Positions 35,486 to 44,482 of a stretch of DNA of 64,000 nt are shown here, in pieces. Position 1 is the first letter of the stretch; each line of letters starts with the position of its first letter. This DNA comes from UBA2336 sp036787955 (GTDB lineage: Bacteria; Bacteroidota; Bacteroidia; Cytophagales; Cyclobacteriaceae). The stretch covers positions 205,493 to 269,492 of the forward strand of contig DAIQOI010000004.1 in assembly GCA_036787955.1 (NCBI GenBank), in the 5' to 3' direction. The translations under genes and the position numbers were made by a program. The notes under the pieces were generated by a model. It was not told where the DNA came from, ran no database searches, and worked only from the letters and a program-made list of their open reading frames with translations.

Positions 35486-36207
35486 TATTTTCGCGCGGTG
35501 TACACCGAACTGATGCCAAAGGTTAAAGGATTGCATGTAGTGTCTTTAAATCCAACTTTTTGTAATACGGCTGTAAATGCTTCGCCATACGGAAAAGCAT
35601 CCACCGACTCGGGTAAGTAGGTATAAGCCGACTTATCACCGGATAACCATTGCCCGATGCGGGGCAGGATGTGTTTAAAGTAGAAAACATACAATCGGGC
35701 AAATAGCCCGGGTGCAGGCTTGGAAAACTCCAGCACCACCAGCATACCACCGGGCCGAAGCACGCGCCTGATCTCCGCAAGGCCAAGTTCGAGGTTTTCA
35801 AAGTTACGCACACCAAAAGCAACGGTAACCGCATCGAATTTATTTTCCCCGAAAGGAAGATTCTCGGAGTCGGCACATAGCATGCTTATTTTATCAGAAG
35901 CCTGTTGTGCCGCTACTTTTCTTCTGCCCACTTCCAGCATTCCTTCCGAAATATCGATGGCTGTTATTTTTTCGGGCTTCAGCTTCAGAACGGCCAGCGC
36001 AAAATCGCCTGTTCCTGTTGCTACGTCCAAAACATGCCTGGGCTGCAGCGGCCTGAGCAAATTAACTGCTTTTTTTCGCCAGATGCGATCAATGCCCAGG
36101 CTCAGCACGCGATTGAGCAGGTCGTAGCGGTGGCTGATACCATCAAACATACGTGCCACCTGTTCTTTCTTGGAACCGGGTAAATTTTTATAGGGCTTTA
36201 CTTCCAT
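35485..36207 (-). CDS. ubiE: demethylmenaquinone methyltransferase
   Basis: SAM-dependent C-methylation completing menaquinone (also called MenG). 240 residues. Motif I is VLDVATGTGDFALAV, motif II/post-I ITAIDISEGMLEVGRRK, followed by ADSENLPFGENKFDAVTVAFGVRNF and the GGMLVVLEFSKP block, all diagnostic for UbiE/COQ5. Members of this phylum generally use menaquinone, so the MenG role is likely. First gene of the unit with porT and the SDR. Confidence 0.95.
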   Translation of the reverse strand: MEVKPYKNLPGSKKEQVARMFDGISHRYDLLNRVLSLGIDRIWRKKAVNLLRPLQPRHVLDVATGTGDFALAVLKLKPEKITAIDISEGMLEVGRRKVAAQQASDKISMLCADSENLPFGENKFDAVTVAFGVRNFENLELGLAEIRRVLRPGGMLVVLEFSKPAPGLFARLYVFYFKHILPRIGQWLSGDKSAYTYLPESVDAFPYGEAFTAVLQKVGFKDTTCNPLTFGISSVYTARK

Positions 36208-36341
36208 TGCCTGTAACTCGGCCAGTTGCTCAATAACATTTCAGGATGGCAATTTGCTCAATTAACCGGTCGAAAAAAATTATATTCCTGAATCGAATTG
36301 CTGGCAGGAACAGATTAAAACCGGCAGGATGCTTCGGCTTT

Positions 36342-38372
36342 TCAGTTTTCAATTACCCTGAACTCAACCCTGCGGTTCAGTTCGCGTCCTTCTTTTTCAT
36401 CGTCATTGCTGGCCAGTGGACGGGTCTTGCCGTAGCCCTTGGCGGTTATTCTGCGCGGGTCTATGCCTTTTTTAACGAGATAATCTTTTACTGCCTCGGC
36501 CCTGCGCTGGGAGAGCTGCATGTTGTAAGCGGCCGTGCCGATGTTGTCGGTGTGCCCGGCTATTTCCACTTTTATATTCGGGTTTTCGGCCATCATGCGT
36601 TCCAGTTTATTGAGCTCGGTGTACGATTCCGTGCGGAAGGTTGCCTTGTCGAAATCAAAATAAATGTTCCGCAAAACTGAAACCACACCAGTTACCAGTT
36701 TCCTCAGCTCAACTGTTCGCACCTCGGTGCGTTCCTGTTCGCTGGCGCCTTGCAGGCGAATGTTTTGATTTACAAAGGCATAACCTTCCTGTTCTACCGA
36801 AAGACGGTAATCCTTTGCTTCCTCGGCGTTGATGATAAACTCCGTAACTCCGGTTTCCTTTGGTGTTCCGGCCACCACAATATTATCGCGTGCACCCTGC
36901 AGGCGAACGCGTGCGCTGAGCGGCTGCCCGGTTGAAGCATCTACCACGCGCACCACATACCGCAAAGGAAACTTTTGCTTGGGTTTCACCTCGGGCTTCG
37001 GTTCAGGTTTTGGCTCCGGTTCTTTTTCCGGTTCGGGCTTCACCTCCGGTTTTACGGTGGCCACCGGCTGTTCGGGTACGGTAATCATGTAGATGTCATC
37101 ATAGCCAATGCCGTCTTCGCGCACCGATGAATAGTAGGCACGTTTGCCATCGCGCGTGCTTACATAATAAATATCGTTGTCGGGTGTGTTGATCGGATAC
37201 CCCAGGTTTTCGGGTTCGCTCCATTCGTTGGTCTTTTCATCGAACACCGACTTGAAAATATCGAAGCCGCCCATGCCTTTGCGGCCCTTAGAACTGAAGT
37301 ACAGTGTTTTGTTGTCGTAATCAATAAACGGCCCGTCATCATCAAACTCGGTGTTGATCTTAGGGCCCAGGTTCTTTACGTTGCTCCATTCACCTTTGGC
37401 ATCTTTGGTGGCTTTATAAATATCCAGACCGCCATAGCCGCCCGGGCGGTTGCTGGAAAAGTACAACGTGCGTTCATCCGGTGAGATGCTAATGGATTTT
37501 TCTTCATAGGAAGAGTTGATGATACCGGGCAAAGGTTTTGGTGCACTCCAGGTTCCATTTGGCTGACGGTCACAATAATAGATATCACCGCCATTATCGT
37601 CCTTATAGATAAAAAGCGTTTCGCCATCAGCCGAGAAGGCAAGGTTTGAGTCGTGGTAAGGTGTATTGACGGGAGTGCCGATATTTTCGGCCCTGCTCCA
37701 CACGCCTTTCTCTTTCCTGGAAATAAATATGTCTTCAAATGGCTTATTATCCAGGTCCACGTTTTGGTTCATGTTGCCATCCTTTCGTCTGGATGTAAAG
37801 ATCAGGATGTCTTCGTTGGCATTGAGCACGGGTGCATAGTCATCCCATTCGGAATTGATTTCACGGCCGATGTTTACAATTGAAAAGTTTTTGGGGCTGG
37901 CCACAAATTCTTTTCCGTTTTCGCACTCATAGATGGCGCGGTCAACCACGGCAGTGCTCACGCGGTCATTGCCCATGTAGTTGGGGCGTTTGGTCATGCG
38001 GTCTTTATAACGGTTATAGAAATCGATGGCCTTGTCGAACTCCATGCCGTACTGATAGCTCAAGCCAATCCAGTATTCCAGGTCGAACCGGTAATTGGGA
38101 TCGCGCTCATAAACACGCATAAAAAATTGTACTGCCCGATCCTTACCAATGGTGCGAATATGATACATTCCTGCTTCGAAATTGGCTTTCAGGTTATCCG
38201 GATCCAGGTTAGCAGCTGTTACCATCAGGTCGCGGGCATCGTCAATAGCACGTGTTTCAGCCATAATCAGCTCGGCCTGTGTCATGTATTCCTTGGCCAG
38301 CTCTTTGTTGTTTTGTGCCCACGAACTGAGAAGGGCACCCGCAACAGCTAAAAAAATCAGTACACTGCGCAT
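36342..38372 (-). CDS. OmpA-family protein with TPR and WD40-like repeats (PorE-like)
   Basis: 676 residues from ATG 38372 (an upstream in-frame ATG would lengthen the signal). Order: signal peptide (about 1-19, ending SSWAQ), helical TPR region (about 20-140), PD40 beta-propeller blades (about 165-440, repeated LYFSSNRPGGYGG-like motifs), a Pro/Lys/Glu linker (about 445-475), a carboxypeptidase-regulatory-like beta domain (about 480-560), and a C-terminal OmpA peptidoglycan-binding domain (IYFDFDKATFR, EIAGHTDNIG, LSQRRAEAVKDYL). This is the architecture of T9SS component PorE, which tethers the Por machinery to peptidoglycan, but several paralogues usually occur per genome. Confidence 0.85.
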   Translation of the reverse strand: MRSVLIFLAVAGALLSSWAQNNKELAKEYMTQAELIMAETRAIDDARDLMVTAANLDPDNLKANFEAGMYHIRTIGKDRAVQFFMRVYERDPNYRFDLEYWIGLSYQYGMEFDKAIDFYNRYKDRMTKRPNYMGNDRVSTAVVDRAIYECENGKEFVASPKNFSIVNIGREINSEWDDYAPVLNANEDILIFTSRRKDGNMNQNVDLDNKPFEDIFISRKEKGVWSRAENIGTPVNTPYHDSNLAFSADGETLFIYKDDNGGDIYYCDRQPNGTWSAPKPLPGIINSSYEEKSISISPDERTLYFSSNRPGGYGGLDIYKATKDAKGEWSNVKNLGPKINTEFDDDGPFIDYDNKTLYFSSKGRKGMGGFDIFKSVFDEKTNEWSEPENLGYPINTPDNDIYYVSTRDGKRAYYSSVREDGIGYDDIYMITVPEQPVATVKPEVKPEPEKEPEPKPEPKPEVKPKQKFPLRYVVRVVDASTGQPLSARVRLQGARDNIVVAGTPKETGVTEFIINAEEAKDYRLSVEQEGYAFVNQNIRLQGASEQERTEVRTVELRKLVTGVVSVLRNIYFDFDKATFRTESYTELNKLERMMAENPNIKVEIAGHTDNIGTAAYNMQLSQRRAEAVKDYLVKKGIDPRRITAKGYGKTRPLASNDDEKEGRELNRRVEFRVIEN

Positions 38373-38537
38373 ACTGTACAACATGGGGTACATCGGGTTG
38401 GTATCGAAAGTTAAAAAATTACATTTCCTCAGAGCCTGCCAATATAGAAAACATCCGGTTAAAAAAGAACTATTTTAATCATATAACATACTTGAATATT
38501 GCATTATTAGTATTTTGGGCTGAAAGCATTACTTTAA

Positions 38538-39143
38538 GTGATGAAGAAACCGGTTACAGAGGCTCAATTCATCGGATCGGCAACCCTGGCGGTTCCTTTT
38601 AAGGGGCGGGCCCTGCCCGAATTTGCTTTTGCGGGCCGTTCGAATGTCGGTAAATCTTCCCTCATCAACCTGCTCACGGGGCGCACCAGGCTGGCACACG
38701 TTTCGGCTACGCCGGGTAAAACGCAGACCATCAATTACTACCTCGCAGATAACCGGTGGTATCTGGTTGATTTGCCCGGATACGGATATGCCCGGCGTGG
38801 CAAGGATCAAAGAAAAATGTTCAGCGAACTTATTACACATTATCTGCTGAACAGCCCCCGCCTCTGCTGTGTTTTTGTGTTGCTCGACCCGCGGCTGGAG
38901 CCCCAGCCAATTGATCTTGAATTCATCAACTGGCTGGGTGAAAATGAAATCCCCCTGGCGCTGGTATTTACAAAGGCCGACAAGCTATCGGCCAGCGCCC
39001 TGCAGCAGAGTAAAATGCATTTTGAAAAATCCCTTTCCATTTACTGGGACGAATTGCCGCCGGTATTTGTCACTTCCTCCCGCAAGAAAACCGGACGGCA
39101 AGAGTTGATGCAGTACATCCACAGCATCCTTGCCAATTGCTGA
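38538..39143 (+). CDS. engB: ribosome biogenesis GTPase EngB/YsxC
   Basis: 201-residue TrmE-Era-like GTPase needed for late 50S assembly. G1 GRSNVGKSS, G2 Thr in SATPGKTQ, G3 DLPGYGYA, G4 TKAD, with the expected spacing. Transcribed divergently from the PorE-like gene. The next gene's promoter lies within its last codons. Confidence 0.95.
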   Translation: MMKKPVTEAQFIGSATLAVPFKGRALPEFAFAGRSNVGKSSLINLLTGRTRLAHVSATPGKTQTINYYLADNRWYLVDLPGYGYARRGKDQRKMFSELITHYLLNSPRLCCVFVLLDPRLEPQPIDLEFINWLGENEIPLALVFTKADKLSASALQQSKMHFEKSLSIYWDELPPVFVTSSRKKTGRQELMQYIHSILANC

Positions 39144-39158
39144 ATTACCCTACCTTTG
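39130..39158 (+). promoter_or_regulatory. Bacteroidota-type promoter for the DUF5606 gene
   Basis: TTG (39130-39132), 18 nt, TACCTTTG (39151-39158). The -33 part lies inside the engB coding end. Predicted start near 39165, about 11 nt before the ATG at 39176. Confidence 0.55.
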
Positions 39159-39175
39159 TGCACCACTTTTTCAGT

Positions 39176-39577
39176 ATGGAATTAAAAGACATCGCTACCG
39201 TAAGCGGCAAAGGCGGACTTTTCCGGGTACTATCGGCCGGAGCAGGCGGAATGATACTCGAAACACTTGATACAAAGGCCCGAATGGTACTTCCGGTGAA
39301 TCAGAAAGTTTCTTTGCTGAGTGAAATATCCATCTATACCACTACCCGCGAAGGCACCGTATCGCTGGAGAGGGTGCTTAAAAAAATTTATCAGGATTTT
39401 GGCAGCGACATCGGGCTTGACCACCACGCTGATGGCGATGAACTGCGCGCTTTTTTAAAATCTGTACTTCCGGAATACGATGAAAGCCGGGTGTACATTT
39501 CTGATATTAAAAAGCTGGTGCGCTGGTATGTATTGCTTGTACAGCATGCACCCGAAGTATTGAAGGAGTCTCAATAA
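39176..39577 (+). CDS. small conserved protein, DUF5606-like
   Basis: 133 residues from ATG 39176 (MELKDIATVSGKGGLFRVL). An upstream in-frame start at 39137 would be inside the promoter and overlap engB. The first 60 residues look like a small beta-barrel (SGKGGLFRVLSAGAGGMILETL, KVSLLSEISIYTT), and the rest is helical. I believe it matches DUF5606, a family restricted to Bacteroidota with no known function; cytosolic because no signal is present. Its 3' end overlaps fbp by 7 nt in a convergent arrangement. Confidence 0.7.
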   Translation: MELKDIATVSGKGGLFRVLSAGAGGMILETLDTKARMVLPVNQKVSLLSEISIYTTTREGTVSLERVLKKIYQDFGSDIGLDHHADGDELRAFLKSVLPEYDESRVYISDIKKLVRWYVLLVQHAPEVLKESQ

Positions 39578-40557
39578 AAGCTTTCGGCTTTTTCTACCAT
39601 GTTCCTGGAGCCCACAAAGAACGGGGTGCGCTGGTGCAGGGATTCAGGCACAATGTCCAGTATTCTGCGTTGACCATCTGAGGCTTTACCGCCTGCCTGC
39701 TCAGCTACAAAAGCCAGGGCATTGCATTCGTACATGAGCCGCAGCTTTCCGTTTGGATCTTTGGCAGTTGCCGGATAGATGTAGATACCACCTTTCAGCA
39801 GGTTGCGGTGGAAGTCGGCTACCAGCGAACCAATATAACGACCAGTATAGTTTTTTTCCTTGCAATACTGCAGGTACTGTTTTACCGGTTCGGGAAACGA
39901 GTTGTAGGATCCTTCATTAACGGAATAGATTTTTCCATCCTCGGGCATTTTCATATCCGGATGAGACAGGAAATATTCGCCCAGTGTGGGTTCGTAGGTA
40001 AAGCCATTTACCCCGTGCCCGGTGGTGTACACCAGCATAGTAGAAGAGCCATACAGAATGTAGCCGGCCGCTACCTGTTCGGTACCTTTTTGCAGCACAT
40101 CTTCCGGCTGGATGGGTGTGCCGATTTTGCTTTTTCGGCGGTAGATGGAAAAAATGGTGCCGATGGACACATTCACATCGATATTGGAAGAGCCATCCAG
40201 CGGATCGATGGCAATGACGTACTTACCCGTATTGTTCAGATCAATAAACGATTCGGATTCTTCGGAAATGATGGCACATGCCTCACCGCCTTTCATCAGT
40301 GCCCGGGTGAAACGGATATTGGCCAGCACATCGAGTTTCTGCTGCTGATCACCGGCTGTATTCACTGAACCCATAGCACCCATGATGTCAATTAAGCCTG
40401 CCTTGTTTACTTCGCGGTTTACTACCTTGCTGGCCAGAGCAATGTCGCGGAGCAGTTGCGAAAGCTCGCCACTGGCATAGGGAAACTCGTCCTGCCGGCT
40501 TTTGATAAAACGGTCAAGGGCGCTGCCAATCGGAGCTGCTATGCGGGATTGTTCCAT
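39571..40557 (-). CDS. fbp: fructose-1,6-bisphosphatase, class I
   Basis: Gluconeogenic hydrolysis of fructose 1,6-bisphosphate. 328 residues from ATG 40557. The metal-binding loop is intact: CAIISEESE and IDPLDGSSNIDVNVSIGTIF. GRYIGSLVADFHRNLLKGGIYIYP and the late YECNALAFVAEQAGG complete the class I signature. Its upstream region (40558-40599) is shared with the divergent lysC gene. Confidence 0.95.
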   Translation of the reverse strand: MEQSRIAAPIGSALDRFIKSRQDEFPYASGELSQLLRDIALASKVVNREVNKAGLIDIMGAMGSVNTAGDQQQKLDVLANIRFTRALMKGGEACAIISEESESFIDLNNTGKYVIAIDPLDGSSNIDVNVSIGTIFSIYRRKSKIGTPIQPEDVLQKGTEQVAAGYILYGSSTMLVYTTGHGVNGFTYEPTLGEYFLSHPDMKMPEDGKIYSVNEGSYNSFPEPVKQYLQYCKEKNYTGRYIGSLVADFHRNLLKGGIYIYPATAKDPNGKLRLMYECNALAFVAEQAGGKASDGQRRILDIVPESLHQRTPFFVGSRNMVEKAESFY

Positions 40558-40599
40558 AGGTAGCAAATTTAAAGCGCAAACGTTTTCAAGCTATTAAAA

Positions 40600-41841
40600 A
40601 TGAAGGTTTTTAAATTCGGTGGCGCATCGCTCAGGGATGCGGCAAGCGTGCTGAACATGGTGCGCATAGTAAGGCAACATGCCGGGCAGCCGTTGCTCAT
40701 CGTTGTATCGGCTATGGGCAAAACCACCAACGCATTGGAGCGCCTGATTCAGGAATTCATGAACCATCAGCCCGTGCACACCCGCATCGAGGAATTGCGC
40801 CATTACCACCTGCACATTGCCACGGAGTTGATCGGCCACAACAGTGCCGCGCTCAAAAAAATTGATGCCCTTTTTAATGAGCTGACTGCAAGCCTTCGCC
40901 AGGGGCCGTTTGACGAAGTGTACGACCAGGTGGTATGCTATGGCGAGCTGCTTTCATCGGTAATTGTACAGGCGTTTATGGAGTCGGCAGGACTGCCCGC
41001 ACTATGGCTGGACGCCCGCGATTACATCCTTACCGACAACTGCTACCGCGAAGGCAAGGTACAATGGGAAGAAACAGAACATCGCATTCGAAGGCTACAT
41101 GCTGTTCTCAGCGAAAAAATAGTTGTAACCCAGGGATTCATAGGCCGCGCACCAAACAGGCTGACCACCACACTGGGAAGAGAGGGTTCAGATTATACAG
41201 CAGCCATTTTTGGTGCCTGCCTGGAGGTTGAATCGGTAACCATCTGGAAAGACGTACCTGGCGTGATGAGTGCCGACCCCAAGCGCATTCCCGATGCCGT
41301 GGTTTTTCCGGAACTGCCCTATAAAGAAGCTGCTGAAATGACCTACTACGGTGCATCGGTTATTCACCCCAAAACCATTAAGCCGCTGGCATTAAAAGGC
41401 ATCCCGCTGTTGGTAAAAAGTTTTGCCGATCCGTCCTTGCCGGGCACGCGTATTCATGAATGCCATGTCGAGCACTTACCCCCGCTCATTGTGTTCAAGG
41501 AAAACCAATGCCTGGTGTCGTGTAGGGTGATGGACTATACGTTCATCAACGAAGAGCACCTGCGCATTATTTTTCAGGCTTTGTCCGAACTGGATATCAA
41601 AATCAATGTAATGCAGAACTCTGCTATTTCGTTTTCCTTCTGCATTGACTTCCGCGAGAGTAGGCTGCAGGCGCTTATTGAAAAACTGCGCCATCATTTT
41701 GAGGTGTATTATAACACCGATCTGCTGCTGATAACCGTAAAAAACTACGACACGCCTACTTTTGAAAAATACCGCAAAACACCGGGAGTACTTCTGGAGC
41801 AGTCATCGCGCTCAACGCTTCAGGTGCTGGTGCGGCAGTGA
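40600..41841 (+). CDS. lysC: aspartate kinase, monofunctional
   Basis: Phosphorylates aspartate, entry to lysine, threonine and methionine synthesis. 413 residues: KFGGASLRD at the N-terminus, VVSAMGKTTN, TTTLGREGSDYTAAIFGA, WKDVPGVMSADPKRI, and MTYYGASVIHPKTI. The C-terminal third (about 300-413) shows ACT-type regulatory folds (LDIKINVMQNSAISFSFCI), so feedback control by an amino acid is likely. The gene ends inside the 3' end of the phosphatase gene on the other strand (30 nt overlap). Confidence 0.93.
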   Translation: MKVFKFGGASLRDAASVLNMVRIVRQHAGQPLLIVVSAMGKTTNALERLIQEFMNHQPVHTRIEELRHYHLHIATELIGHNSAALKKIDALFNELTASLRQGPFDEVYDQVVCYGELLSSVIVQAFMESAGLPALWLDARDYILTDNCYREGKVQWEETEHRIRRLHAVLSEKIVVTQGFIGRAPNRLTTTLGREGSDYTAAIFGACLEVESVTIWKDVPGVMSADPKRIPDAVVFPELPYKEAAEMTYYGASVIHPKTIKPLALKGIPLLVKSFADPSLPGTRIHECHVEHLPPLIVFKENQCLVSCRVMDYTFINEEHLRIIFQALSELDIKINVMQNSAISFSFCIDFRESRLQALIEKLRHHFEVYYNTDLLLITVKNYDTPTFEKYRKTPGVLLEQSSRSTLQVLVRQ

Positions 41842-42315
41842 GTATCGCCCGGCCAGATAGTCCAGAAAGCCTTCAACCGACCGGTCGAGGATTTGGAACA
41901 CCTGCTGGAATCCCTCTTCACCTCCATAGTAGGGATCGGGTACTTCGCTGTTTTTAGCTTCCGGATCGAAATACCGCATCAGAAAAAGTTTACCCTCCAG
42001 ACTTTTGCCCCCGGCCATGGCTACGATGTCGGCATAATTGTCTTTATCCATAGCCAGGATAAAATCAAAGCGTTCAAAGTCATCGCGCGAAAGCTGCCGG
42101 CCGCGGTGATTGATTTCAATGCCATTATTTCTGGCATTGGCCACTGTTCTGCGATCGGGAGGATCGCCAATATGATAATCCGATGTTCCGCAGGAATCGG
42201 CATAAAAGTACTTTGACCAGCCGCGCTCATTAACCTTCTGTTTAAATAAGGCTTCGGCCAGCGGTGAGCGGCAGATGTTGCCCAGGCAAACAAACAGCAC
42301 GTTTATTACTTTCAT
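41812..42315 (-). CDS. low-molecular-weight protein tyrosine phosphatase
   Basis: 167 residues. The P-loop C10-x5-R16 (CLGNICRS) and the acid loop DPYYGG are intact, so it should be an active phosphatase. In bacteria such enzymes act on tyrosine kinases of polysaccharide export or on small phosphometabolites; no BY-kinase is in the window. Convergent with lysC, overlapping by 30 nt. Confidence 0.92.
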   Translation of the reverse strand: MKVINVLFVCLGNICRSPLAEALFKQKVNERGWSKYFYADSCGTSDYHIGDPPDRRTVANARNNGIEINHRGRQLSRDDFERFDFILAMDKDNYADIVAMAGGKSLEGKLFLMRYFDPEAKNSEVPDPYYGGEEGFQQVFQILDRSVEGFLDYLAGRYSLPHQHLKR

Positions 42316-42539
42316 CGGCTCAATAATCCGTTTATCCGGAAAGCTGCAAAATTACGCCAACAACAGGTTACCGCACGACCATAGCTTGTATTTAAGGACG
42401 CATAGCACACTTTTTGCCGCCTTTTGGTTTGAAAAGCCCCTTCCTTTCCGAAGGGGTTTTTCTTTTACCGGGCGGCAGCCGGGTTTTTCGGATTCAATAT
42501 TTCCACGAAATTGCGTTCCGGTAAAACCACCGCATCTAT
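42316..42539 (+). ncRNA. possible small RNA ending in an orphan terminator
   Basis: 224 bases between two divergent genes contain a strong terminator at 42437-42466 with no plus-strand gene to terminate within 600 nt. A TAGCTTGT box near 42382 resembles a -7 element (one or two mismatches). A transcript of roughly 75 nt from about 42390 to 42466 would be a small RNA. The exact ends are guesses and no known RNA family is recognised. Confidence 0.3.
42437..42466 (+). terminator. intrinsic terminator in divergent intergenic region
   Basis: Stem CCCCTTC / GAAGGGG (7 bp, 42437-42443 and 42450-42456), 6-nt loop CTTTCC, then TTTTTCTTTT. The A-run on the other side would also allow minus-strand termination, but no gene ends there either. 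Confidence 0.65.
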
Positions 42540-43313
42540 ATGGAATTTATCATCGTAACCGAACAATACGAGCCTGGCATTGCACTTATACAACTAAACC
42601 GGCCGAAAGAACTCAATGCACTGAACCGCAAGCTGATGGAAGAAGTGCGCGATGCACTTCAGGCCCTTGACAAAAACGAACAGGTGAAAGTAATCATTCT
42701 CACCGGCAATGAGCAGGCCTTTGCAGCCGGTGCCGATATCAAACAAATGGCCGATAAGTCGGCCATTGATATGCTGCTGATCGACCAGTTCAGTACCTGG
42801 GATCAGATTCGCAGAACCAAAAAGCCCATCATTGCAGCAGTAAGCGGTTTTGCATTGGGTGGAGGCTGCGAACTGGCCATGATGTGCGACCTGATCATTG
42901 CATCCGAAACAGCCAAATTCGGCCAGCCGGAAATTAAAATAGGCACCATACCGGGTGCAGGTGGAACCCAGCGCCTGACCAGGGCCATTGGAAAAGCCAA
43001 AGCCATGGAACTCATACTTACCGGAAGGTTTCTGTCTGCTGAGGAGGCACATTTTTACGGGCTGGTAAACAAGGTGGTGCCAGTGGAGATGTTCCTGCAC
43101 GAAGCCGTTGCGCTTGCACGAGAAATTGCGCAAATGTCACCGGTAGCTGTTCAACTGGCCAAGGAGGCTGTAAACCGTTCGTTTGAAACACACCTTGACG
43201 AAGGACTGGCGTTTGAGCGGAAAAATTTCTACCTCACCTTTGCCTCAGCCGACCAGAAAGAAGGCATGCAGGCATTTATTGAAAAAAGAAAACCTTCGTT
43301 TAAAGGACATTAA
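42540..43313 (+). CDS. enoyl-CoA hydratase
   Basis: 257-residue crotonase-family enzyme hydrating trans-2-enoyl-CoA in fatty acid or amino acid breakdown. Both catalytic glutamates of true hydratases are present, Glu123 (IIASETAKFG) and Glu131 (QPEIKIG), followed by TIPGAGGTQRL. The oxyanion hole is made by AAGADI and GFALGGGCE. ATG 42540 is the natural start. An AI-2E family permease gene follows after 5 nt. Acyl-chain preference cannot be read from the sequence. Confidence 0.92.
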   Translation: MEFIIVTEQYEPGIALIQLNRPKELNALNRKLMEEVRDALQALDKNEQVKVIILTGNEQAFAAGADIKQMADKSAIDMLLIDQFSTWDQIRRTKKPIIAAVSGFALGGGCELAMMCDLIIASETAKFGQPEIKIGTIPGAGGTQRLTRAIGKAKAMELILTGRFLSAEEAHFYGLVNKVVPVEMFLHEAVALAREIAQMSPVAVQLAKEAVNRSFETHLDEGLAFERKNFYLTFASADQKEGMQAFIEKRKPSFKGH

Positions 43314-43318
43314 AACCG

Positions 43319-44437
43319 ATGGAAACCGGAAATACTGCCGATTCGCGGGTGATACGGGTGGCAGCCTGGCTAATCATCCTTTCGGTTACGGTTTTCTGCC
43401 TGGTGTACTTCAGCAGCTTTCTGCAGCCCATTGTAATAGCAGGTATGGTGTGGTATGCCGTATTTGAATTAAAACGCTCGATTCAAAAAATTAAAATCAA
43501 AGGAACCACTTTCCCCAACTGGCTTAGCACCTCACTGGCTTTTATTATCATGATCCTTGCCATTGTTGGCATTTACGAAATTGTGGTGGTTAATCTGCGC
43601 ATGATCATCAACCGTTCCGACCTATACATTGCCAATTTCCGTGAAATGATCATCAGCCTGCAGACCAGTAAAGAATTTGAACTTGTTAAAGAAAAGCTTG
43701 TTGAGCTGGCAGCGCGATTTGATATACAACCCGTGCTCACTGCTGTTTTGAACAGCCTGACGAGCCTGGCCGGCAACCTTTTCATAATCATTATTTACGT
43801 GGCATTTCTCCTGGTAGAAGAAAAATTCTTCGGGAAAAAACTGGAACTTTGGGTAAAAGAACCTGATAAGCGGGAAAAAATTAACCACATTCTCAGTCAA
43901 ATCGTTTCCTCCGTACGCAAATACATTGTGGTCAAAACCCAGATGAGCCTACTCACCGGGCTGCTGAGCTATTTCATTTTGATCCTCTTTAAAGTTGATT
44001 TTGCAGTATGGTGGGCCTTTCTCATTTTTCTGCTGAACTACATTCCCTACATCGGATCTTTTTTTGCCACGGCATTTCCGGCCTTGTTTGCTTCGTTCCA
44101 GTTTCAGTCGTTCTGGGTATTGTTATGGGTTTTTCTGGCTATCCAGTCGGTACAGCTTCTGGTAGGCAATGTACTGGAGCCTAAGGTGATGGGCCGTACA
44201 CTTAATTTAAGTCCGCTGGGTGTTTTGCTGGCACTTACCTTCTGGGGAATTATATGGGGAGTGCTGGGTATGCTGCTGTCGGTGCCTATTACTTCTGTAA
44301 TGGTCATTATCTGTTCCAGGTTTGAGTCTTCGCGCTTCATCGCCATCTGGCTATCGGAAACCGGTGAACTGGCACAACTGGAGCCCGTTCTTCAGACCGG
44401 CACCGAAGAAACAGCATCTGCCGATCTTCAAAAATAA
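43319..44437 (+). CDS. AI-2E (PerM) family permease
   Basis: 372 residues with about seven to eight membrane helices in the arrangement of this family: an N-terminal pair (about 14-45), a helix at 68-85, a soluble helical stretch (about 90-140), then a C-terminal bundle (about 150-340). The late segment LNYIPYIGSFFATAFPALFA followed by GNVLEPKVMGRTLNLSPLGVLLAL is the family signature. Members export AI-2 (TqsA) or act as Na+/H+ antiporters; the substrate here is unknown. Co-transcribed with the hydratase by spacing. Confidence 0.9.
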   Translation: METGNTADSRVIRVAAWLIILSVTVFCLVYFSSFLQPIVIAGMVWYAVFELKRSIQKIKIKGTTFPNWLSTSLAFIIMILAIVGIYEIVVVNLRMIINRSDLYIANFREMIISLQTSKEFELVKEKLVELAARFDIQPVLTAVLNSLTSLAGNLFIIIIYVAFLLVEEKFFGKKLELWVKEPDKREKINHILSQIVSSVRKYIVVKTQMSLLTGLLSYFILILFKVDFAVWWAFLIFLLNYIPYIGSFFATAFPALFASFQFQSFWVLLWVFLAIQSVQLLVGNVLEPKVMGRTLNLSPLGVLLALTFWGIIWGVLGMLLSVPITSVMVIICSRFESSRFIAIWLSETGELAQLEPVLQTGTEETASADLQK

Positions 44438-44459
44438 AAAAGCCGGGAAGCGCCCCGGC
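44429..44459 (-). terminator. intrinsic terminator for the minus-strand gene at 44483
   Basis: Reading the minus strand: stem GCCGGG / CCCGGC (44459-44454 and 44447-44442), 6-nt loop, then TTTTTTATTTTT. It lies 24 nt past the stop of the 44483-45526 gene. The T-run overlaps the 3' end of the permease gene. Confidence 0.75.
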
Positions 44460-44482
44460 ATTTGAAATCTTCCTGAAGAATT

